Positions 1 through 13,540 are shown, counted from the stretch's first letter. The stretch: 64,000 nt of DNA from Adiantum capillus-veneris (GCA_014529385.2 CM043970.1:65896996-65960995); one strand, 5' to 3'. Translations and numbers: made by a program. The notes: generated by a model not told the origin, from the sequence alone.

Positions 1-478
1 CTTGGCTCCTGCAAAGACAGAACTGAAAATTATGATTCCCAAGAGTGTACCAAGAATCCACCATATATGGCCGCCTTGTTGGTGTGGTGAGCTCAAGTTG
101 TCTTCAGAGTCTTGCTTACTGCCATTAGAAAAAACTACAAGCATATCATGCTTCTTTTGGGTGTGCTCAAACATGTCAGCTTCCTTTACTGATGCTAATA
201 GCAAGCCACCTACCTTGCGGCTTAAATACAAGTGTAATCCACTTACCTTTCTCCAAAGAGAGGATGCACTATTTGTAAAAGATTGTACCAAATTGAGAAG
301 GAGGTCTTCATTCTTACATTCTATCAGGCTTTTGTCTATCCATGGCTCCTTTGCTCTTATCTCCATGCTGATCTTCTCTCTATATGTTAGAGCAGCTAGC
401 CATAGCCATAGGTCTGATGCATCCCATGCAAACCCATGCAAACACAATGCTGTGTTGTGGAGGAGTTTGGAACATCCT
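1..478 (-). CDS. Unrecognised membrane-anchored protein, fragment running off the left edge
   Basis: The minus strand is open for about 159 codons from a TAA near 479-481 to base 1, with no interruption. It has no obvious initiator, so it is an internal or C-terminal exon. The translation looks like real protein: a Leu/Lys/Glu-rich helical part (for example YREKISMEIRAKEPWIDKSL at about 300-380), a middle segment with EADMFEHTQKK, a polar stretch, then a hydrophobic run beginning WWILGTLLGIIIFSSVF (about bases 10-66) that looks like a single transmembrane helix. I do not recognise the family. It lies downstream of the gag-like coding at 515-2172 on the same strand, so it could be an extra frame of that retroelement or a host gene that was captured or hit. 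A possible GTAAGT donor near 247 is not needed to keep the frame open. Confidence 0.45.
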
Positions 479-514
479 TAAAAGGTTGGCAACATATTGA
501 TCATCAAACTTACT

Positions 515-2172
515 CTAAACACCCTCACATAAACTAGAGGCATTACCCATATCCAAGTTTATAACACCCTTCAGTAGACTAGAGGCATTACCCATCTCCA
601 AGTCTATAACACTACACAATAAAGTCTTGCTCGACTGCCAAGCCTCTAGAGCAATAGCCAACTCCAAACCTTCAGTCATACTTACCTCTTCGTTATGGTC
701 CTCAAGTGAAACTGCCTTGATGCAAGATTCCTTTAGCTTGCTACACTGTCCTGGGTCCATGCTGGTGCACAGGCTTCCGTTTTCAAAGCCCTCCCCTTTG
801 CTTGATATGTTGTCCACCTTCTGCAAAGCCTTGCTAACAGGCTGGTTTTCCTCTTCTCTTGTATCTTTCATGACCTTTGCATTCCTCTTACTCTGACGAG
901 GCCTAATCAACACTTTACACCTTCTTACCCTTACTGCCCAATGCTGTCGATTGATCGCTTTGGTGCCTATTTCATTCAAGGTTAAAAATGTACTCACATT
1001 TGTAACACAATTTTCTTGACTTACCTCCCCCACCTGGGTAGCATCTTTTGATTCTTTAACCTCTTGTTCTATTGCTTGTGTTCTTTGAATAGTCTTCTTA
1101 CTTGATCCTTCTTCTGTTACACTCATTTTGACCTCTTCTGTAAGACTAATGATACTTGGTGTGCAGTTACCAATTGATGGTGGGCGTAGGATGATTGTAA
1201 GTGGTGATTGTGGTGGTGGTTGCATTGGTGACTGGCGTTGAATTGGTGTGGCTAGCTGTGGTTGCACCACTGGTGGTGTGATTTGAACAGGTGGGATTGG
1301 TTGCCTGAGTGGCGGAGGTCTTGCTCTTGGTGGAGAGATCTGATTCTGTCTCCCCCCTCTATTGAAATTCTGCCTCCTCGGGTGTGGGCAGTAGTACATT
1401 TCATGGCCATCTTCCCCGTAGTTGTAACAGTGGTACCCTGGGTTCTACCTTCGTTATCCTCTTCCTTGTTCTGGGTTCCTGCCAGGTTATGCCCTTGCTA
1501 CACCAGATGCACATATAAACTCTCTAGTTGGGTGGTGATGCGACTCAGCAGGTCTTGCTCTTCTGATGCCTCCTGTGGTTGGACTCTATGATTGGCTGTT
1601 GCAGTCACTGGGGTTGGTTGGGCCAAGCTTGTTTCCTCTGACTCGTTTACTCTTGCTTGCATGCGTAGCTCTTTTTCTTTAAGGCGGGCTACTTCGACTG
1701 CCAACTCATATGTTGCAGGAAACCTTCCCTCCACCTTCTCTCTAAGCGACGACCATAGACCAGCAATGAAACGGTCCTTATTTAGGAAATTAGGCGCTCC
1801 TTCACCTTCCTCTAGTGAGGCAACCCATCTCTCCCATAAGTCCACAAATTTAGACTCGTAGGTGGCATCCTCCAACAGGCCTCCCTGCTTTAATTTTGTC
1901 AGTAACTGCCATAGCCTCTCCGAGGTTGTGCCTCCACCAAACCTCTTTACAAAAGCAGCCATTAACACATCCCATGCATTCCTGGTGGCCTGGGGCAATG
2001 CATTATACCAGGACTTGGCCTCTACTTTCATCAGTAGAGGAAAAATTCTAAGTCGTGAAGCGTCGTCATCTTTGTTGGAGACGATACAAGCAATGTCGAA
2101 ATCATCCAAAAAGTTGGTGGTGATATCCTCTCCCTTCTTTCCACTGAACGTGGAGAAAGAAACACTTGCCAT
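515..2172 (-). pseudogene. Ty3/gypsy-type gag polyprotein, frameshifted
   Basis: From the ATG at 2172 to a TAG at 1498-1500 the frame encodes a typical plant retrotransposon gag domain: an aromatic- and Leu-rich core with MKVEAKSWYNALP, VLMAAFVKRFGG and WQLLTKLKQG, then a charged C-terminal helix. After the TAG the same frame stays readable to about 1440. Coding then moves to another frame that gives a zinc knuckle at about 1396-1428. Its pattern is C-x2-Y-x4-H-x4-C, so the second cysteine is replaced by tyrosine. That frame continues to 515 through a Pro/Gln-rich segment and a lysine-rich tail. It ends with two imperfect repeats of a block around LEMGNASSL and LDMGNASSL (about 517-605). Gag packages the element's RNA. 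The stop and frameshift make this copy inactive. No protease or reverse transcriptase follows in the window. Confidence 0.75.
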
Positions 2173-2546
2173 GGTAGTGACTTAGGAAATTACAAACCTC
2201 TTTTTTTTCTTTTTTTTTACATTACATTAACATTAGCGGCTCATAGCAGCTTTTTTACAGGGGTGGGTGGATAGGTTAAAACATGATAAAGATAGAAACA
2301 TTAAAGGAATGATGGTAATCTAATATGGGGAGAATGATAGGGTTCGCGGAATTGAGGATTTCTCCTAGTACCGTCGCACCGAATAGGTGTACGATCTTCT
2401 ATTGGTAGAAGACTTTCCTATCTACATAGATATTCACATGCATATGCTGCAAGAATCTGAACGGGAATTCTGTTGGCCCGTTTTCCATCATGCACAGAGG
2501 ATGAAATACTTACTTATACTCTTATCGTGCCAGTGTTGATGAGTCG

Positions 2547-3461
2547 TCACATCCACAAGAGGTCGTCGCCTTTCATGGGCTCTACCTTTCCTTCGTTGCC
2601 AGTGATGGCGACGCATCTGACCACTCCCAGCCTCTTGGCTAACAACAATTGCAGGTAATTTCCGTAGTCGGCGTGTTGCATGAATTCTACTCCATTCAAT
2701 TGCAACTCGTCCCCAGCCCACTGGGTTTCTCCCGTGGTAGAGAGCTTCTTCAGGATAAGTTGTACAGGGAGAGGAGGAAGATCCTCCACTCTCTTTCCAA
2801 AACAACGAGAACAGTAGCCGAACCACTCTTCTCTAGGACATGGGAATCTTCTTACCACTTCTTCTTCCGGATTGTCGAAGTGGATTGGTAGCACTCGCAT
2901 GCGTCGTGCAAATCGGTAGGCGACCTTTTGCCGCTTAGCTTTGGATGACTTCCTCTTTGGCAAACTGGGTACAATCCGGCTTTCTGAGCTTGAAGCACTT
3001 GCTTGGCCAGATGCTTCTCCCTTTGACGTCATGTGTTTCCAGACTGGCTTATCTTCTCCTTGCCTTTGGCTCGAGCAGCCCCTTTAGGCCACTTTGGAGT
3101 TATAACTTTGACTGTAGTTTCTTTAGGGAAAAGAGGTCTGACCGTTTGCTTCCCTTCCTTGATGTGAATGACTTCTTTGCGATGAATGTCGATGTAGATG
3201 ACTTGAGCCCTTTCGCTGCCTTCGTTGCTGGCACTCATTGACAGTGTGCCTTAGTTGACAACAGTGATGGCACTTCACCGACCTCCCACCTGATGCTCTC
3301 AATTTATAGTTAGAACGAGCGACACGAGATGGAGAATTTACCTCTTGAATGCTGACGACACTACAGCCTGGCAGTAGCACCTCAATGAAGGCGGCTAGTG
3401 CCTCCTTCGTCTCCTCTTCTTCCGTCCTCCAGTTAAAAAATTCCTTCAGCCATTCGTCCAT
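2547..3461 (-). pseudogene. Zinc-knuckle retroelement protein upstream of gag, frameshifted
   Basis: Three overlapping minus-strand frames make one broken coding region. It starts at an ATG at 3461 (MDEWLKEFFNWRTEEEE), and around 3250 reads a perfect CCHC zinc knuckle, C-x2-C-x4-H-x4-C (CHHCCQLRHTVNEC). It then shifts frame just after the knuckle into a Lys-rich stretch (3238-3029). It shifts again at an ATGA overlap at 3029-3032 into a 161-codon tail with basic (RKSSKAKRQK) and CSRCFGKRVEDLPPLP segments. The protein is probably nucleic-acid-binding. It sits about 60 bases downstream of a candidate primer-binding site and about 370 bases upstream of the gag ATG at 2172, so it looks like an additional 5' reading frame of the same element. 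I do not recognise the family of the C-terminal part. Confidence 0.55.
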
Positions 3462-3517
3462 GATTGATAGTGGGTGTCACTTTCAGCATTGTAAACTGAA
3501 GGGTCTTAGAAATCCCT

Positions 3518-3534
3518 CCTCCGTGGGGGCACCA
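3518..3534 (-). other. Candidate retroelement primer-binding site
   Basis: Read on the minus strand this is TGGTGCCCCCACGGAGG. It starts with TGG, as a sequence complementary to a tRNA 3' CCA end should, and lies two bases after a CA (3537-3538) that could end a 5' LTR. It precedes the minus-strand gag-like frames at 3461 and 2172. The priming tRNA was not identified. Confidence 0.45.
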
Positions 3535-3536
3535 AA

Positions 3537-3747
3537 TGACGGGAGCAAAGCGAACCCCGAACCCTCGACGGCCTCTAAAACATCGGGGACCGAATGGCGC
3601 GCCTCGAGCCTATCACGGTAAAGCGAATAGGGGGCACCACCTAGCTTGAGCGGCTAGGACGCAAACAACACATCACCATAACAAAGTTTTCATCCAAGAG
3701 AGATGGATGCTTGGAAGCAATGATGAAGAGGAAAGAGAATGAGATCA

Positions 3748-3786
<39 letters not shown>

Positions 3787-4700
3787 GGGAGAGGGTATAG
3801 CCGCTTAGTACTTAGGCACCACAAAAGGATGGCGAATCCGCACACCCTTCACACATACACAAGCTCACTCCAAACACAAGACTAGGTGGCGATTCCGCAC
3901 ACCTCACATGGGCAAAACATTGCAAGAAAACATACTCACAAAACCTCAAGCTTTATTTAGAGAATAAGGCGATGAAATGGGGAGCATAGGGTAGGGGAAT
4001 GAGAAGGGAGAGCGTGGTAGAGCACATGGCGGATAGGTGGGAGTTGAAGGCGAAGGCTCGCACGAGGGTTACGGACATCATCCTTCATTTAGTTTCCCTT
4101 CATCTTCCATAGCCCAAGGATGTAGAGGTCATGCTTAAGACGAGCATGGTGATTGGGGTGATGGTGATGGTGTGGGTGTGTGTGTGTGCACTAGGCACAC
4201 ACAGTGCATAGTGTACTCTTTGGTGATGGTGTGTGTGTTTAGTGTGATGGTGACCCCTCTTTATATAGGGGAGGAGGGGGGAGAAATTCTAGAATTTAGA
4301 AATGAAGAAATCATTATCTACATAGGCCATGTGACTGTGGGCCCCACTTGTCTGGCTGTGTGTATATGTGCAGGAACAACAGTCTCATGAGAGAGAGACT
4401 AAGAGAGAGAGATGGGTTGATGAAAAAAGTGAGAGGTGACATGGAGAATAAAGTAATTACAAGAGGGGAGAGAGGGGAGTGTGTTCAGAGGTGAATCTGT
4501 GTGCAGATGTGTGTGAACACAAGAAAAATCAGGTAACCACTGGGTGGGGATGGGTCTGTGGGCACCTTTTTCAGTGAAACTGAGTGTGTGTGAGTGTGGG
4601 GGAGGTTATTTAGCTACAAGACAAGAGACATGGCTTCCTTTAGAGAGAGAGGGGGGTATTTGGGTCATGGGATATGATAGGAGAGAGAAAGAGGGGGTGG
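3537..4700 (-). repeat. Possible 5' LTR or leader region, outer boundary unknown
   Basis: There is no credible coding here. The region begins (reading leftward to rightward on plus) with TGACGGG next to the candidate primer-binding site. It contains a (GA)n tract at about 3752-3783 and many GAGAG and TGTG runs up to about 4700. If the primer-binding site is real, this is the 5' LTR of the minus-strand element. I could not find its other end or the matching LTR, which would lie left of the window. Confidence 0.3.
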
Positions 4701-7700
4701 GGTAAAAAGTCCATACACTTCATGTGACTTCACCTTTGTCATGCAAAATATTGATTTCCTTACATATGGCACACACGAAGGATACCAGCATATCTTCCCA
4801 TCCAGCATGTGTGAAACATGCTTAGGTCATCACATGCACAATAAATCATGGCAAGAAGGAAAATTTCAAAAGCATGGCCATGCATGATGTGTATAGCAAT
4901 GCAAAAAATAGGTTTAGTGTAATACCACCTAAAAATTTCAAGATTTACATCTTAAGTTTAAGTAATTGAGAAATTGGGCACCTGAGACCTAGTGCTAGCC
5001 TTTGAAATGCATGAACATGCATGGATTCAAGGCATGCAAGGGGATGCAACTGCATTATCACTACCCTAGCTATACTACCCCTTCACATTCTAAAAGCATA
5101 GCAATACCCCCAAAATGTAAACAAAAAAAGAAGATCAAAAACAAGGAAAACCCCTAGCATGCACAATTCATGCTCACACAAAAGACCCACCACATGAAAA
5201 AAATAGTTGCATTCTCAAACTTGAATTCTTCACAAACAAGGTCACCTCTTTGCTTTTTGTGACATCTAAGACCCGGCTGCATGCCTTGTTTCTTCTTTAT
5301 GCGCTCAAAGGAGTAGATTTGGGTGCAAGAGAAGAATGCCCAATTTTAGTGCCTTTGGCCTTTGCTACAATTGAGGAAGGAGAAGAGATTGTGGGCTTCT
5401 TTTGACCTTTCTTGGCTAAGGATGTCTCTGGAGAGATTTTCAAGCTTGAAGGAGTGGACATCAAGGACCCTAAAAGAGGAGGGTTGCCATTTTTTGAGCT
5501 AAAAACCCACGAGCTAATGAGCTAGGGCTTGGGCCCAACATATATACACAATTTTTTCCAAATTTGTAAAAATAACAAAACATATTTCCAAGAGAAATTA
5601 TGTTTTGAAAGTATTTTGTCTTTGTTTATAACATTTTAATATACTAAGTTGAAATGACATACATAATGCATGTAGTAGATCTAGAGGACGGAAAAAAACA
5701 AGAAATTCAATCTTGTTTCTAAAACATAGCTTATGATCAAATCTATGGAAAAATCAAGAAAGATATCTATGCTATAAAAGTTCTCTTTGTATATCAAATA
5801 TGTTGCAAGAAACATATAGCCTTCAAAAATAATATTTATTAGTCAAAGAAATTAATTTTGTAGTTTTGACAAATTAAATGATGTTGTATGTAAATTTGAA
5901 CCCAAACATCATGCTGAAAGACCATTTTCCCTTCAAATTGATTGGTTGAATGACTATTTTTTTATGCCGAACATGAAATTTATGACATTTTGAAAGTGCA
6001 ATCCTTACTAATTTCACCAGCAAAATTAGTTTGTAGTTGCTCCAATGAAGCCAACTTTTATGCAAAAAGTAGTTTAGTGATCCTACAAATGAATTTTGTA
6101 TTTTTTTCAAGAAAATATCTATGGTCATGAGTTGGGCTAACATATATTTTTTCTTTAGAAGTATGGTTGTGACTTGGCTTGAAACTTGATTTCAAAAACA
6201 AAAAGGAATTTTTCTTGGACTCTATGATTTTTTGCATACAAATATGACTTTCTCTAAACTCTAGCATAACTTTTGTAAAAATAATTCTTGGACTCTCACA
6301 AGAAATACATAGCAGAAGTAGGATCCCTAATATAACTTCTCTGAAAAAATAAGTTTTTATATTAGGCTAAATCATAATGTCTCCAATTGAATGTAGGTGA
6401 ATGCTTGAATTCTCCCAATAATTCATAGCCGGTAGAATCCCCAAATGGATCTTTTGCTAGAAAAATATGAACTTTTTGACAAGTCTCCACATCATAAGAA
6501 GCCACAATTTGTACCTTTTTTCTTAGCATTCTTAAATCTAGTTTTTTCAAATAAATATTATTTTTTATTGCATAAGAGCTTAATTATTGCAATAAAAATT
6601 GGTTTTAGAATGTGTATAAAGACATAATTTCTCCAAATTATATGATTGAAAGTGAGCTTAGATATAGTTTCTCTAATCTAATGTAGTATAAACAAACTAT
6701 TTTCTAGCTTGACAAGAACGATCGACCACTTACATACATGTGGCCTAAAAGCATTGTTCACCAAGTACTCATTCATACGTAGCATAAAATCAAACCTAGA
6801 TACATCTCTCTTTCCATAATTGTACTTCCAAATGATCTGAATCTAGTTTGTGAACACGGAATCTATGAGACCCCAAAAGCATGCATGCCAGTACTTAAAA
6901 CTATGCATTGTTGTTTGTAAGTTGTATCCACTCCCAAGAAGCACCATGCTACCAAATATCATAACCATCTTTAGATGCATTACATTTCACAACAACATCA
7001 AGGCATGAAACAAGCATCCTCTTTTCATCACTTACTAAGCACTTTATCTCACCTTTTTGTGCAATCCATAACAATTAGAATTAAACAAATTTTATTTCTT
7101 GTCCATGCATGAGCAAGCAATGAGACCTTGCTTCTTGCAATAGGAAAACTGGTTAACACCCCGTGCTTGCTTACCCAAGTGTAGTATTTTTTCATTGGGA
7201 AGTGCTTTGTATTACCCACATAAGTACATGTACTAGCCTTCAGATCTCATGTGCTCTAGAAGCTTCACAGAGATAAAGTACTTATTAAAAAACACATGAT
7301 GCCCTCTTCTTGGAAGGAATTTCACCAAATTTGCAATTGCAATAAAAGACGTTTCAAGGCATGGCATCTTATCATAAATTTGAAAAGAAAAGTTACATCT
7401 ACTAAGTCACACAAGTTCCATACTTGTATGCCAAACTTGAGATGCTTCTTTGGGTTAGAAACCCTACATGGAGTCAATTTGCATTTAGAGGGAATGATGC
7501 GCTCATCAATAGTCACACATTAACTTCCATTGTAATGTTTTGAAACTTGCAATTTAACATCTTCTTCGAGATCATCACCTACCATAACATGTGATCTCTA
7601 TGTATTGTCTCACAAGTGGAGAAAAAATTTTATCTATTAAAATGTAGTTTGGCTCATTTCCTCTCCAAAATTAGGAACTGAAGGGAGCCTATTGTATCAC

Positions 7701-10700
7701 CTTTCCAATAATGTCATTTGGATGGCACGTAGGCAAGTGCCATGCCCATAGCAACAACCGTAAAATGAAAAAATAGTGACAATCAATAGGAACCCACATG
7801 CACATAGAGTCACGCAAGTTGTCACACCTTTGCCTTTCTTTTTTAGCATATCAATTTGTATTAGTTTTAATGTAATCAAGTAAAAACAACATGAAACACA
7901 AGTGAAACTTGAAAAACTCATGAGGTAAATGCCTCAAATTAGGTCCTTTGACTCCATTGAATGGGGGAAGCTTCTAAATGTGCCAAGAGGATCTTCCTTG
8001 AGGCCTTCACCACAATTTCACAGCACTCTCTTTAACCATAGCTGACTAGAGATCATATTTACCTAAATAGTATACATGATGAATGGTAACTAATATCCTT
8101 AATTATCCCTTAATCTCTTGCATAAACCCTTTTACTGATTTTTAAGTTACTTTTATTCTCTTACCTAAATTACTCTTATAAAAGTAAATACCATAAATCA
8201 AATGCCACTAAGTAATGGAATTGTTTTTGGAACTAACCAAAGGAGTTTTCTTTGAAAGAGGTTTTTCCTTCAAGTAGGGTTATCCTCTCTCCCCTCTTGC
8301 CAATTAAAAAACCCCAAATCCTTAAACCACTCCTAGCTACAGAATTAATCCTCTCCACAGTAGTGAGGTATGTCTAAATTCCATCTTAAAGAAGAACTCG
8401 TTAATCATTCATACTTCATTGCATGCGCATTTCTCATTACACTAACATGTCCACTCTTAGGAATTGTGCATTCTTACTCTTGCACCAACATTCATTAAAG
8501 GGTTCTATTCTTGCATGATCAATCATCCACTTTGCATAATCAATCAAAGGATGTTTTAAGATTTTTTTTCTTAAGATTATAAGTTGGTACACTTTAAAGT
8601 TTTGTGTTTACTGCTCATGGCTCACACTTAAGCAAAGGTAATCCATTGTATGAGGTATATGCATTGTTCATTTCAAGTTTGTCTACTTTCAAATTTGTTT
8701 TGCAATTACAAAGAAGAGGAGAGTAAGGAGATAGATTCACGTAAGTGGCGACCATATTGCTTGAACATAAAACTCCCATCGCTTCCATGGAGATGCCCCA
8801 TGGATGGCAAGTGATACAAAGGAAACAAATGGGATTTGTCCAAGACGAGGTTAACTTGACACTTGTGTTGAGACAAAAAACCTAACTCCCAAGAGACTCG
8901 TTGTTTTCTTAAGGTTTTGTTTGATTAGATGTTAAAAGGAAATAGGAGCTAAGGGATTATAACTCAATGAATCTACTCTAAATTTCAAATAGGATTAAAA
9001 CTTTACTGAGAAGATTTGACGTATTAGCCCTAGCATAGCATAGAAGATTCAAGTGTGAAATTTGTCTTACATGTTACAAAAAGGCCGATGCAGGTGTTTA
9101 CTTGTGGAATGCAACGGAAGATGGTTCTTTCTGGCTAGGATTGATAATCGTTGGTCTATGTTTTGAGCTCGAGTTCATTCAAGTAAGCATGATGTCTATA
9201 GGAATGGAGGAAGGAAAATGGATCCAGGAAGGGACCAGATAAGGGAGGAAAATGTGATTTAAAATCAAGGAAATCTTTTGATTGTTTGATAAAAAGGAAC
9301 CTTGAAAGGCTAGGAACTTAAATTGGCTATCCTGCAATTGTGCTCATTAGCCAGACATTTACTCTGCTTCTTGGAATATTTATCTAAAAGAAACTTAAGG
9401 TAGATTAATTTTGTAAGCCTTTCCCAAACAAGATAAAGAAAAATAAGAATTGGAAATTGTGTAAAGGCGTGCCTCCATGCATGGGGGAGGAGACAATATA
9501 CCCGAGTCTTGAGATAAGGATAGGGATATGAACGGAGAAGTATATGTGATTGCTTGAAATATAACTAGAGAACTTCAATAATAGTAAAGAAAAAAGAAAG
9601 TAATATATTATAGAAAGAAAAAAGGTGGAAAGGACCAGATAAATGCCGGGATAAAATGCACACTTGGTGCAAGGGTGTGCAACAGTTTACATGCTACTTT
9701 CAAATGCTTGAAATGTATTTTTGGTTTGTCATGTTTGGAATAATGTTTTCCTAGTATCATCATACTACCTTGGAAAGGTGCATTTACCAAACGGTTTGGT
9801 GGGAGGGTGAATTTTGAAGGATTAATTTGTTGGCCAAAAAGTTGAACCCAATTTCATGTTGTCCATTAAGTTAAGTGAAGAACGGGGGGGAAAGAGATTC
9901 CTATCTATGAAGTGGAGATCAAACTTGGGAACGAGGGATTTGTGTAGTTAGTATATATACTCATCTTAGGGGAATGCACTAACGGATGTGCCCTTGAACC
10001 AAGAGTGAATTAGAGAACTCTCACCAGTTTTGACACTGGAAGGTAGATTTCAAATCTAGTATGATGGCTTTGATTGAAAAGTTTTGTATCGATAAGGAAA
10101 GATTTTTTGGAGTTAAGGGTTTCATATGAGAAATAGAAAATGTTATCACCCCCTTGAGTTGGCATCAAAGACTAGGAGGAGTCTTGTCTTGATGTCAGTC
10201 TCAAGCGCAAGGGATGTCAAGAATCATGGTATATCCATTTGGAGATGGTGTAGTCAACGGTCCTTAGCATGGCCCTCACAGTTAGATTTTCTTGCTATGA
10301 AACGAAGTGACAAATTTGAAGACTCAACTAAGTAGAATAAATGAAATAGTATGCATATTTTCAAATCTACTTAGTAGGGACATTGATCTAATCAATATTC
10401 ATGACAAAGTAAACCTAGCTTTGATGACACAAACCCTGTTTTGTTTTGTATTTTTGTATAGAATAATGTACAAGCATTGAGCATGTGTTTTTTGCGGGAC
10501 CGGGTATGGAGAGATCTTTTGAAGGAATCTTTTGAGGGAGCTTTTTCATTTCCTTTACTTGGGTAATTTTTTCTAGCAAAAATCTCACTACCCTGTCGCT
10601 GGAGAGAGCTTTTTGAAGGGAGGTTTCTTTGTTATTTATCAGTCCCGTAAAATTTTCAAACTATGGTTGTCTTTGATAAAACTTCTTCTAGAAACATATT

Positions 10701-11070
10701 TGAAGGACAATATGTACCGGTATAATTCACACTTTTAGGACATGTGATTCTCAACACAGATCACAATTTTAGTTTAGTACACATCTACTATTAGCAAAGA
10801 AATATGTTATGCACAAAGTAGACGAATTGCAAAATGACTTCAACCCAACACATAGCATATACAAACAAAGTACTATGGTAAGCTTCAAGTAGACCAACTG
10901 CAAAACAACTAGTGCCAACTAACAAAGAAACGTGTTATGCACAAAGTCGATGATTTTCCAAAAATTGAGATGACATCATCTTGAAGATGGAAACTAGATT
11001 TCTCATCAAAAGAATTCAAATACACAATCACTTTGTAATTACATACAAAGTTGCAAGCGCTCAATGGCAA
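4701..11070. other. Long AT-rich stretch without a recognisable gene
   Basis: No frame longer than about 90 codons reads like protein on either strand. One Ser/Lys-rich minus-strand frame of 54 codons (5297-5461, MSTPSSLKISPETSLAKKG) is a weak coding candidate. Around 10495-10640 there are repeated blocks resembling GAGAGAGCTTTTTGAAGGGA, with related motifs near 31420-31530, suggesting dispersed repeat fragments. Confidence 0.5.
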
Positions 11071-13232
11071 TTATATTGCACGTCTACAATTGAACACACG
11101 TAGTAGATCTTCATTTGTAAGATTTCTTTGATAGACGAACATATTATGGTTCATATCCAAGCCCAAGTAGCGTAGGAAAATGTAGTATATATGCTTACAC
11201 GCCATATATGGTTTACTTTGTACCACTCGTTCTGCAAAGTCTCCACATGTACACATCCAACTACTGCCAACATGCACGTCGTACCTCTCTCCTCGAACTT
11301 GAGAAGAAGATGTCTCCACCATGAATTTTTCATGCATGCCTGCCTTTATAACAATGTGTTGAATAACATGTGCCTCCATGGTTAAGGCTAGTTCAATTCT
11401 TTTAGAGGCTTGAATTGATACTCTTGGTCGATAACACTCATTGCTGGTTTTCCTTGTTGCGATCTTATTTGCTGTGAAGCCCCATGTCTCCAAATCCAAC
11501 AATTCCAAGGAATTTATGTTTGTTCCCTTCTCCATAGGCCAAGTTATAGGTACTCTTGTAGGGCATTGAGTGATTATGTTGCAGATTTTCCACGTGTGAT
11601 CCACACAATCATTGCAGAACCACATAAATTGTGCCTTTGAAGCGCTTCCCTAACTAGTGGAATCACCTCTTTTTCATGTATGAATCCCCCAAAAGGATGG
11701 TGCAACCGCACATGTACCTGTGTTCTTTATTTTTTTCTTGCATTCACCAAATCTAGAACCCAACCACCCTTGACATTGAACCCTACTACCCTTTGGTATA
11801 AGATGCAGTGTCCACAATGTCTTATGAATATCTGTCTCTTCTGCTATCATACCACTATTGTTATCTTTGACCTCCTGAGCTACCCCTGTAAATGTTGTTT
11901 GTGTTCCTTGATGATTGCGAGGAACGTTTTGTGTAATATATTCAGGTCGGTGTAATGCGTTCTCCTCCTCACAATGTACTGTACCAGCATTTTTGCGACT
12001 TCTGGCTATTGTAATATTATCTCTCTCCATTGCTAATTTTTGATATAGAGTTGTACCTCCCAGACCATCTTCAATGTCTTTAGCAATGGCTGCCATACTT
12101 GGTGCTTTTCCTTGTTGTGCACATCGACCAAGTTTTTCTGTTGAAGGACCTGCTCCATGATATCTACCTTCAAGAAAAGCAAATCTGAGTTACAAACTAC
12201 AAAGATGCAGGTAAAAACATCCAGAGAAACCACAAATGATACATATATTAGATAGGAGAGAGATTTACGTTTGTGTATGAATTAGTGGCCGCATCTCCTC
12301 TAGTACAGAGAGTAGCCCATTCTATTCAGTTGCTCCCCATTTTCATGCACCACTTCTCCCAAAACCATCTACTTTGCAAGATTTAATTGCAAATGCCTAG
12401 GTCCCGTCATCACTGGGCTTTCAGACAACACACGTGACACAAGCCCTCTAGTCTGTATGATTGCTGATCACAAAACTCCCTTGGCCACGAGATGATTGAT
12501 AAATAAACGGGTCCAATTGTAATCAGCCGGTAAGTAATAAATGGTACATAGACACTCCCAAAGAAGAATTGGACAATTGCCACAATGAAATCAAAGAAGT
12601 GTTTCATTTTTGGAGCTAAACATACCAACATAAGCAATTGATGTTAGTAATTTTCCATTCCAAGAAGTCTCATTTGGCAACCCGTTCATTGCATTTATCG
12701 AGCATGAGCTATTCTTACAAATGAGGTTCCCACCACATTTACTTCTCTTGTTCAAAGCTAGATACCTCATTCTAAACTGAACAGGCTTAACCCAACAATG
12801 GCCATCATACTTCTGATCCATTCCCATAATTTTTGGAACGCTATCTGGCACAGCGTCCAGCTCATAAATGCAGTCCCCATTGTATATTTAAGGAAATTCA
12901 TCAACACTCGTCCTACTTGAACATCTAGAGATCATTCGGCTTAACTTGGGGTACTTGTGGCTATTCAATGCAATATACTCTTATGTACTTTGTGTTTTTT
13001 CCACTTGCTCAAAATCTACTATTTTTTTTGTCTTTTAGGTATGTTCCTCAATTAAGTTGCCTTCCTTTTCTTCGTCAAGGGCATGAAAGGAATCATCAGT
13101 CTTACTAGATGAAATTTCGGTAGATCTTTCTCCTTATTCTTCAATGGAGCTGTCAGACAATTCTACAATCTCTACCTTTGGTGTTGAGAATATTTTCACA
13201 TTGCCAGCTCGATGCTTTTTGGTTGTTGTCAT
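11071..13232 (-). pseudogene. SWIM-domain MULE-like transposase, internally deleted copy
   Basis: Read from 13232 to 11071, this is a degraded relative of the intact gene at 25497-29000. Matching blocks occur in order. The N-terminal IMGMDQKYDGHCWVKP block (12760-12840) aligns with MTGMEQRFDGHLWTRP. A middle block with HRPEYITQNVPRNHQG (about 11930) aligns with HRPEYVMESKQRNHRG. The C-terminal 184 codons (11071-11625) contain a SWIM zinc finger, C-x-C then CKH (CTCGDF...ACKH, about 11190-11260). Only about 500 bases separate the N-terminal and middle blocks, so the catalytic segment equivalent to exons 2-3 is missing. In-frame stops occur, including TAA where the relative has a glutamine just before the YNGD block near 12888. 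It cannot be autonomous. The upstream part (13232 to about 13090) begins MTTTKKHRAG and is acidic and serine-rich. Confidence 0.7.
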
Positions 13233-13540
13233 GAGGTATATGAAGGGAAAGATGCTCCTCTGCCTCATGTCTTTTTTGGAAATGAAGAGATAACTACTTT
13301 GAAGAAGACAGAGAACAGTTTTGTTACATGGCCGAGAAGTGAATTGGTAATCTCTGGCCCTAATTACACTAATGGCATGTCATTGATATTCTCTAAGTGA
13401 CTCATGGTGTGTTTACATTTGCAATGGGTTGACGTATTAAGTTTTCTTTGCTTTGGATTTTGTTAAATAGCGGGTCACCAAGACTGCAAGGACTCAACCA
13501 ACACAAATGTCATCATTCTCTACTATCGGCCATTACACTA

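Noticed and set aside
13212-13400. 62-codon plus-strand frame as first exon of the left partner gene
   Set aside because: No splice-compatible continuation or similarity to the other copy was found; it partly overlaps the start of the minus-strand transposase remnant.
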